The position numbers and the translations under genes were made by a program. Under the pieces are notes generated by a model. It made no database searches and was not told the DNA's origin. It worked only from the letters and a program-made list of their open reading frames with translations. This document shows positions 1-5,734 of a DNA stretch of 5,734 nucleotides, one piece after another (within the stretch, counting starts at the first letter, position 1; each line of letters begins with the position of its first letter). The stretch is from contig CAUJJP010000171.1 of the NCBI GenBank assembly GCA_963205525.1, positions 1-5,734 on the forward strand, given 5' to 3'. This stretch comes from Pseudomonadota bacterium (GTDB lineage: Bacteria; Pseudomonadota; Gammaproteobacteria; Burkholderiales; Burkholderiaceae).

Positions 1-5
1 ACCCG

Positions 6-19
6 GCAGCGCGCGCTGC
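6..19. repeat. 14-bp perfect palindrome at the window edge
   Basis: GCAGCGCGCGCTGC is perfectly self-complementary. A stem GTAGC-TTCG-GCTGC (32-45, one G-U pair) with a stable TTCG loop follows on the plus strand. Both could be chance given the composition, but they add to the density of inverted repeats here. Confidence 0.4.
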
Positions 20-70
20 ACCAAGCGCGGCGTAGCTTCGGCTGCTGCGCCCAGACGCAGAGCGCTTCCT

Positions 71-109
71 CCACCACTTCACTTCTGCGCGTTTGCGAGG
101 AAGTGGTGG
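71..109. repeat. 10-bp perfect inverted repeat with 19-base loop
   Basis: CCACCACTTC (71-80) and GAAGTGGTGG (100-109) are exact reverse complements; a further G-U pair (70/110) could extend the stem. The loop holds a minor CGC/GCG stem (88-90, 95-97). It lies about 85 bases beyond the toxin stop. No T-tract follows on either strand and the loop is long, so this is not a textbook terminator. It could still protect or end the toxin transcript, or be the remnant of a mobile element end. Confidence 0.6.
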
Positions 110-112
110 GAA

Positions 113-152
113 TGGGTAGAGGTCCAGTTCGAGCGTTGCTCCTGCCTACCCA
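113..152. repeat. Nested inverted repeat next to the 10-bp hairpin
   Basis: TGGGTAG (113-119) pairs with CTACCCA (146-152) around a 26-base interior that contains a second small stem, GAGC-GTT-GCTC (131-141). It lies 3 bases from the larger hairpin, so the tail of the toxin operon could fold into consecutive hairpins. Function is unknown and each stem alone is modest. Confidence 0.4.
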
Positions 153-192
153 GTCCAATTCTGCGAACCGCGTAGCCCGGCAGATCGAGAAA

Positions 193-702
193 TCAAGGAA
201 CTGCGCGTGTGCCGGCTGCGGCCAGTCGGCCAAGGCGCGCCGATTCGGCACGTGCTTCGGCCAGCAACCGGTCCCAGTCCGACGGCGGCCGACCGCTGTC
301 GAGCATCCGCCGGAACACCCGGTAGGCGTCGTCGGCGCTCTCGTAGGCCCGCTTCGTGTCCTCGTCGTTCACCCAGGCGAACACGATCACCTTCGCTTGC
401 GCATGGAACCGGAAGAACAGCCGGTACTGCTGGAAGAACTTGGCCCGGAACCAGTGCTTGTGCTCGTCTCCGAGCGTGTTGCCTTGGCGGTACTCCGGCC
501 GGGCGGGGTCTTGCGGAATCACCTCGAAGGCCAGCTTGGCGATGGCCGCCAAGCGCTTGGTGGCGTTCTTCTTGACGTAGCCGGCCGGGTCCTTGCGCTC
601 GAGCGCCTCGACCTTTGCGGTCAGTGCGTCGAGTTGGTCGAGAAAGATCGGGTGGGCGAAGAGGGTCCAGCCGTTGACGACCAGTGGCTTGCCGCCGCTC
701 AT
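193..702 (-). CDS. yhaV: Type II toxin, YhaV family (RelE-superfamily ribonuclease), 169 aa
   Basis: An mRNA-cutting toxin expected to block translation when PrlF is degraded. It is alignable with E. coli YhaV (154 residues) along nearly its whole length: NGW at 10-12, AHP at 16-18, KDP at 37-39, NATKRLAAI near 46, W84-R86, YRLFFRF at 93-99, FAWVNDEDTKRAY at 108-120, DAYRVF at 125-130 and RMLDSGRPPSDW at 132-143. The final 20 or so residues are a variable, Ala/Arg-rich extension beyond the E. coli length. All landmark motifs are intact, so the toxin looks active, although I cannot assign individual catalytic residues with certainty. The ATG overlaps the antitoxin stop as ATGA. No clear Shine-Dalgarno precedes it, so translation probably depends on ribosomes finishing prlF. 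The stop at 193-195 is followed by a gene-free stretch. Confidence 0.95.
   Translation of the reverse strand: MSGGKPLVVNGWTLFAHPIFLDQLDALTAKVEALERKDPAGYVKKNATKRLAAIAKLAFEVIPQDPARPEYRQGNTLGDEHKHWFRAKFFQQYRLFFRFHAQAKVIVFAWVNDEDTKRAYESADDAYRVFRRMLDSGRPPSDWDRLLAEARAESARLGRLAAAGTRAVP
699..702 (-). promoter_or_regulatory. ATGA stop/start overlap coupling antitoxin to toxin
   Basis: The antitoxin TGA and toxin ATG share ATGA. The bases just before it (ending GACGATGA) have no GGAG-like motif, unlike the antitoxin start. This suggests toxin translation by termination-reinitiation, which keeps toxin output at or below antitoxin output. Confidence 0.7.
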
Positions 703-1028
703 TCATCGTCGGCCGACAGCGGCGCGTCCAGATCGACCTCGACACCGCCGACCAGCGCCTGGATGCGCTGAGCCAGACCGGCATCCACAGCCAGGATCCG
801 CTCGGGGTGCTCGGCCAGGTCGCGGGCCAGGAAGCCGAGAAAAGGCGCCAGTGCAGGGTCGTCGTTCTCGCCGGCGGCCGCACGCGTGAGCACGACCTCG
901 CCGTCTGGACGGATCGTGTAGTGGATCTTGTCGCGCTTGCCCAGGCGCAGGGCCCGGCGCACCGTCTCGGGCACCGTGGTCTGGTAGCGGTCGGTCAGTG
1001 TCGATTCGACTTGCAGGGTGGCGGGCAT
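699..1028 (-). CDS. prlF: Type II antitoxin, PrlF (SohA) family, SpoVT/AbrB-like DNA-binding, 109 aa
   Basis: The labile antitoxin that neutralises YhaV and represses its own operon. Residues about 6-50 (STLTDRYQTTVPETVRRAL, then KIHYTIRPDGEVVLTR) form the swapped-hairpin AbrB-type DNA-binding fold, with the family's QTT(V/I)P motif at 16-20. Residues 57-109 match the PrlF C-terminal pattern, including FLGFLARDL at 63-71, LVGGVEVDLD at 92-101 and an acidic DDE end; this part should contact the toxin. The length agrees with E. coli PrlF (about 111 residues). The gene is first in its operon and overlaps the toxin start by 4 bases (ATGA). Its promoter carries two inverted repeats suited to AbrB-type binding. 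Identification rests on remembered similarity to E. coli PrlF across the full length. Confidence 0.93.
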   Translation of the reverse strand: MPATLQVESTLTDRYQTTVPETVRRALRLGKRDKIHYTIRPDGEVVLTRAAAGENDDPALAPFLGFLARDLAEHPERILAVDAGLAQRIQALVGGVEVDLDAPLSADDE

Positions 1029-1032
1029 GGCA

Positions 1033-1039
1033 CTTCTCC
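1033..1039 (-). promoter_or_regulatory. Ribosome binding site deciding the antitoxin start
   Basis: GGAGAAG on the minus strand puts GGAG 7 bases before ATG at 1028. This selects the 109-residue antitoxin starting MPATLQVES over a longer reading from TTG at 1088. That TTG lies inside the proposed -35 box, and its extra residues do not look like PrlF. Confidence 0.8.
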
Positions 1040-1059
1040 GGCGAGGATGCTGTGCGCAG

Positions 1060-1088
1060 AGAGTAATGCATCTGCACTGCCTGGTCAA
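1060..1088 (-). promoter_or_regulatory. Probable sigma-70-type promoter of the prlF-yhaV operon
   Basis: On the minus strand TTGACC (1083-1088) and TACTCT (1060-1065) are separated by 17 bases. The -35 matches consensus at five of six positions; the -10 is weak at three of six. Transcription would begin near 1053, giving a leader of about 25 bases before the antitoxin ATG. The block 1061-1105 is about 47% GC by hand count, far below its surroundings, and two inverted repeats overlap both boxes, which supports a regulated promoter here. Confidence 0.5.
1064..1079. promoter_or_regulatory. Operator candidate 1: imperfect copy of the same inverted repeat
   Basis: TAATGCA-TC-TGCACTG matches the neighbouring perfect site at 12 of 16 bases and keeps the arm-2-arm layout, with five of seven pairs complementary. 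It overlaps the -10 box and the promoter spacer. The two centres are 22 bp apart, about two helical turns, so bound dimers would lie on the same DNA face. Confidence 0.55.
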
Positions 1089-1101
1089 TGCAAATGCATT
1101 G
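1086..1101. promoter_or_regulatory. Operator candidate 2: perfect inverted repeat over the -35
   Basis: CAATGCA-AA-TGCATTG is a perfect inverted repeat with 7-bp arms and a 2-bp spacer, overlapping the -35 box. AbrB/PrlF-type antitoxins bind as dimers to palindromic DNA in their own promoters, so this is a natural binding site for the antitoxin alone or with YhaV. Binding itself is inferred. Confidence 0.65.
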
Positions 1102-1155
1102 TCTGCCGGGGATCAGGCTGGCAGCGACGCCAAGGCCTGCTGTAACGACCGCCCA

Positions 1156-1171
1156 GGCCGTCCGGACCGCC
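1156..1171. repeat. 16-bp near-palindrome just after the chemoreceptor stop
   Basis: On the plus strand GGCCGTCC is followed directly by GGACCGCC, self-complementary except for one pair. It begins 7 bases past the chemoreceptor stop. The run after it on the minus strand is not T-rich, so a Rho-independent terminator is not supported. It contains GTCCGGACCG, shared with the palindrome upstream of the same gene. Confidence 0.4.
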
Positions 1172-1177
1172 CTCGCC

Positions 1178-2743
1178 TCAGCCAGCCGTCGGTGCGAGCT
1201 CGACCCGGAACACCGACACCGCGCTCACGAGCTGCTGCGCCTGGTCGTGCAGGCTGGCGGCGGCGGCGGCGCTTTCCTCCACCAGCTGGGCGTTGTGCTG
1301 GGTGGTCTGGTCGAGCTGGTTGACGGCGACGCCGATCTGGTTCACGCCCGCACTCTGCTCGACGCTGGCGGCGTTGATCTCGCTGATGAGGTCGCTCACC
1401 CGGCGCACCGCGTCCACCACCTCGTCCATGGTGGCGCCGGCCTGGTCGGCGAGCCGGCTGCCGGCCTCGACGCGGTCCACGCTGGCGGTGATGAGGTCCT
1501 TGATCTCGCGTGCGGCGGCGGCCGAGCGCTGCGCCAGGGTGCGCACCTCGGTGGCGACGACGGCGAAGCCGCGCCCGTGCTCGCCGGCCTGCGCCGCCTC
1601 CACCGCGGCGTTGAGCGACAGGATGTTGGTCTGGAAGGCGATGCCGTCGATGATGCCGATGATCTCGGCGATGCGCTGCGCGCTCTCGCTGATGCCGTGC
1701 ATGGTCTGCACCACCTGCGCCACCGCCTCGCCGCCGCGCTGGGCCACCGCGCGCGCGCCCTGCGCGAGCTGGTCGGCCTGGCGCGCGGCGTCGGTGTTGT
1801 TGCGCACGGTGGCGCCGAGCTGCTCCATCGAGGCCGCGGTCTGTTCCAGCGCCGCCGCCTGTTCCTCGGTGCGGCTGGAGAGCTCGACGTTGCCCTGCGC
1901 GATCTGGGCGCTCGCGCTGGCCACGCTTTGCGCGCCGCCGCGCACCCGGCCCACCAGCTCCGCCAGGCCGTGGCGCATCGCGCCCAGCGAGTGCAGCAGC
2001 CGCGCCAGCTCGTCGCGTCCCTGGCTGCGCACCTCCAGCGTCAGGTCGCCGCGCGCCACCGCCTCGGTGGCGGCGACCGCCTGCGCCAGGTCGCGCCGGA
2101 TGCCGCGCACCAGCAGCAGGCCGAGCGCGCCGGCGCACAGCAGGCCGGCCGCGATCGCCGCCAGCGCGGCGTTGCGCAGGCTGCGGTAGCGCGCCTGGGC
2201 GGCGGCTTCCTCGCGCGCGGCGGCGGCGAGCTGGGCCTCCATGATCTGCTGGATGCCGGCCCCGACCGGCGCGTACAGGGGCCGGATCTTCTCCACCACC
2301 AGGCGGTCGGCGAGCGCGCGGTCGTTGCTGCGCAGCGCGGCCACGGTCGGGCGCAGGCCGTCCTGCACGAAGCGGCCGCGGTCGGCCGCGAACTGCTGCG
2401 CCAGGGCCTGCAGCTCCGGCCCGCTCGCCGCCGCGTCGGCGCCGAAGCCGGCCCACAGGCGGCCGATGGCCTCGATGTTGGCCTCCACCTCGGCGCTGGA
2501 GCGCGCCATGACCTCGGGCTCGGGCGTCACCAGGGCGACCGCGATCGCGAGCCGGCTGCGCAGCAGCCGGGCCTGGATCTCGGCGATCTGGCCCATGGGC
2601 ACCGTGCTCTGGCGGTAGACCCGTCCGAGGCCGTCGTTGGTGCGCACTATGCCCCACAGGCCGAGTCCGCCCACCGCCGCCAGCAGCAGCGCGAGCAGCC
2701 CCAGCATGAGCGCGATACGGGTCGAGATCTGCAGATTGCGCAT
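1178..2743 (-). CDS. Methyl-accepting chemotaxis protein (Tsr/Tar-type topology), 521 aa
   Basis: A transmembrane chemoreceptor expected to sense a periplasmic ligand and control CheA through CheW. ATG at 2743 has AGGAG (2752-2756) 8 bases upstream. TM1 covers about residues 9-33. The periplasmic domain (35-188) is helical and of four-helix-bundle length. TM2 is about 192-213, HAMP about 214-266 and the signalling bundle 270-515. The hairpin tip holds IDGIAFQTNILSLNAAVEAA and GRGFAVVATEV. It is collinear with E. coli Tsr with an offset of 3, which points to the 36-heptad class. Likely adaptation pairs are E293/E294, E300/Q301, E307/Q308 and E489/E490. Oddities: Q385 stands where Tsr has the trimer-contact Arg388, HAMP helix 1 has no proline, and the protein ends in ELAPTAG without an NWETF-type tail. 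It starts 33 bases after the kinase stop, so probably shares its operon. No che genes are in view. Confidence 0.95.
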   Translation of the reverse strand: MRNLQISTRIALMLGLLALLLAAVGGLGLWGIVRTNDGLGRVYRQSTVPMGQIAEIQARLLRSRLAIAVALVTPEPEVMARSSAEVEANIEAIGRLWAGFGADAAASGPELQALAQQFAADRGRFVQDGLRPTVAALRSNDRALADRLVVEKIRPLYAPVGAGIQQIMEAQLAAAAREEAAAQARYRSLRNAALAAIAAGLLCAGALGLLLVRGIRRDLAQAVAATEAVARGDLTLEVRSQGRDELARLLHSLGAMRHGLAELVGRVRGGAQSVASASAQIAQGNVELSSRTEEQAAALEQTAASMEQLGATVRNNTDAARQADQLAQGARAVAQRGGEAVAQVVQTMHGISESAQRIAEIIGIIDGIAFQTNILSLNAAVEAAQAGEHGRGFAVVATEVRTLAQRSAAAAREIKDLITASVDRVEAGSRLADQAGATMDEVVDAVRRVSDLISEINAASVEQSAGVNQIGVAVNQLDQTTQHNAQLVEESAAAAASLHDQAQQLVSAVSVFRVELAPTAG

Positions 2744-2751
2744 TCGTGGGT

Positions 2752-2756
2752 CTCCT
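2752..2756 (-). promoter_or_regulatory. Ribosome binding site of the chemoreceptor gene
   Basis: AGGAG on the minus strand, 8 bases before ATG at 2743, fixes the start. It lies in the 33-base gap after the kinase stop, so the receptor has its own ribosome entry site even if it shares the kinase transcript. Confidence 0.75.
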
Positions 2757-2763
2757 GGGGTGG

Positions 2764-2775
2764 CGGTCCGGACCG
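2764..2775. repeat. 12-bp perfect palindrome between kinase and chemoreceptor genes
   Basis: CGGTCCGGACCG is perfectly self-complementary and sits between the kinase stop codon and the chemoreceptor Shine-Dalgarno. As RNA it could form only a 4-bp stem with a CCGG loop and is not followed by a U-tract, so it is not an intrinsic terminator. It could be a protein-binding site or an mRNA processing/translation element, or chance in such GC-rich DNA. Ten of its bases (GTCCGGACCG) recur at 1160-1169. Confidence 0.5.
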
Positions 2776-2776
2776 T

Positions 2777-5238
<2,462 letters not shown>

Positions 5239-5242
<4 letters not shown>

Positions 5243-5734
5243 CGCGGCCCCTCCCCGGCGCCCACCGCGCGCAGCAGGGCCTGGGCGTCGAAGGGCTTGC
5301 GCAGGTAGTGCGCGATGCCCAGGGCGCGCGCCGCGCGCTCGTCCAGGCGGTCGCTGTAGGCGGTGCACAGGACGATGCGCAGCCCGGGGCGGCGTGCCAG
5401 CAGGGCGCGCGCCAGCGCCTCGCCGCTGAGCCCGGGCATGCGATGGTCGGTGACCACCACGTCCATCGCCTGCGGGTCGAGCTGGAAGGCGTGCAGGGCG
5501 CGCCGCGGGTCGACGTAGGTGGCCACCGCGTGGCCGGCGTCGCGCAGCAGCTCGCCCAGGTAGAGGGCGACCACCTCGTCGTCCTCCACCACCCACACGC
5601 GTGCGGCGCGCGCGGCGGCGGCCTGCGCGGGCGCGCGGTCGGCGTCGGGCGCTGGGGTGCGGGCGGGGCTGTGCTCGCGGCGGTCGGCGTGGTCGTCGGC
5701 GTGGTCGTCGGCGCAAGCAGCGGCGCAAGCAGCG
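5239..5734 (-). CDS. C-terminal receiver domain of a longer signalling protein, probably a hybrid histidine kinase (5' end outside window)
   Basis: The frame is open to the window edge, leaving 164 visible residues and a TGA stop. Visible residues 1-45 are an Ala/Asp/Pro/Arg-rich linker that begins with short repeats (ADDHADDH). From about residue 45 there is a full CheY-like receiver domain: acidic pocket E50-D51-D52, phospho-acceptor D96 in VVVTDHRMPG, switch T124 in VLCTAYSD, and K146 in YLRKPF. No output domain follows; the protein ends 18 residues after that lysine. A GTG at 5598 could start a stand-alone receiver, but it lies inside the first beta-strand, no Shine-Dalgarno is evident, and the open frame continues upstream. 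The linker resembles the one before the receiver of the next gene's kinase, and the two receivers are about 58% identical by hand count. I therefore infer the tail of a paralogous hybrid kinase. It could instead be a longer response regulator. The stop overlaps the next gene by 4 bases. Confidence 0.8.
5250..5254 (-). promoter_or_regulatory. Ribosome binding site deciding the kinase GTG start
   Basis: GGAGG on the minus strand lies 7 bases before GTG at 5242, inside the last codons of the upstream gene. It supports a GTG start with a 4-base overlap (GTGA) and so translational coupling of the two signalling genes. A second in-frame GTG at 5236 is less well spaced. Confidence 0.75.
5683..5734. 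repeat. Two adjacent 12-bp tandem repeats within the receiver protein's linker
   Basis: GTCGGCGTGGTC occurs twice plus 7 more bases (5683-5713). It is followed by CGGCGCAAGCAG twice plus 2 more bases (5709-5734), cut by the window edge. The 12-base period keeps the frame: on the minus strand they encode repeated ADDH and ACAA-type units in the linker upstream of the receiver. Copy-number change would lengthen or shorten the linker by four residues without a frameshift. Confidence 0.75.

Larger units (their letters stand above)
1..192. other. Gene-free stretch downstream of the toxin gene
   Basis: No reading frame here resembles a known protein or has a credible start. The stretch contains the palindrome at 6-19 and the inverted repeats at 71-109 and 113-152. 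The minus strand could carry a partial gene running off the edge from about position 77 (GTG codons), but I recognise nothing in its translation. It is probably intergenic, possibly with a mobile-element or repeat remnant. Confidence 0.5.

Noticed and set aside
71..109. Intrinsic terminator for the toxin operon
   Set aside because: The stem is good but the loop is 19 bases and neither strand has a T-tract after it; kept only as an inverted repeat.
71..152. Integron attC site next to a cassette-like toxin-antitoxin pair
   Set aside because: The inverted repeats lack the paired core motifs (RYYYAAC and GTTRRRY) in the expected places.
103..771. Plus-strand frame opposite the toxin gene
   Set aside because: No recognisable domain, antisense to a clear YhaV homologue, and no ribosome binding site.
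1029..1088. Longer antitoxin starting at TTG 1088
   Set aside because: The 20 extra residues do not resemble PrlF, the TTG lies in the proposed -35 box, and a good Shine-Dalgarno precedes ATG 1028.
1141..1177. Intrinsic terminator after the chemoreceptor gene
   Set aside because: A short GC-rich near-palindrome is present, but the following bases on the minus strand are not T-rich.
5243..5728. N-terminal extension of the kinase to a start near 5728
   Set aside because: The extra 162 residues are Arg/Pro-rich and out of frame with the receiver domain that the same DNA clearly encodes. GGAGG-7-GTG at 5242 gives a better start.

Overview
The window comes from a high-GC bacterial chromosome. 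Codons ending in G/C dominate, a GTG start sits in a stop/start overlap, and Shine-Dalgarno sequences precede three of the genes. The protein families (PrlF/YhaV toxin-antitoxin, a MASE3-PAS hybrid histidine kinase, a Tsr-like chemoreceptor) fit Proteobacteria, most plausibly a betaproteobacterium. That assignment is inference from composition and gene content. All supported genes are on the minus strand, so transcription runs from position 5734 towards position 1.

Signalling block (5734-1178). First comes the C-terminal part of a protein whose start lies outside the window: a low-complexity linker and a complete receiver domain. It overlaps by 4 bases (GTGA) an 821-residue membrane-bound hybrid histidine kinase with MASE3-like sensor, PAS, HisKA, HATPase and receiver domains. 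After 33 bases follows a 521-residue methyl-accepting chemotaxis protein. The two receiver domains are clearly paralogous (about 58% identical by hand alignment), so the truncated upstream gene is probably a second hybrid kinase. Overlap, tight spacing and common strand suggest one operon joining two phosphotransfer sensors to a chemoreceptor.

Toxin-antitoxin block (1101-193). After a 149-base gap lies a PrlF-type antitoxin gene followed by a YhaV-type ribonuclease toxin gene, joined by an ATGA overlap. The gap has a locally AT-richer promoter in which two 16-bp inverted repeats of the same design, centred 22 bp apart, cover the -35 and -10 regions. This is a likely autorepression operator.

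Tail (1-192). No gene is seen here. It holds three inverted repeats, the best a 10-bp perfect stem with a 19-base loop, and a 14-bp perfect palindrome.

I see no tRNA, rRNA, CRISPR array or transposase. The most distinctive items are the double operator, the tandem paralogous receiver/kinase arrangement feeding into a chemoreceptor, the CxxC insert in the kinase ATPase domain, and the 12-bp in-frame tandem repeats at the window edge. None of these proves an undescribed system.
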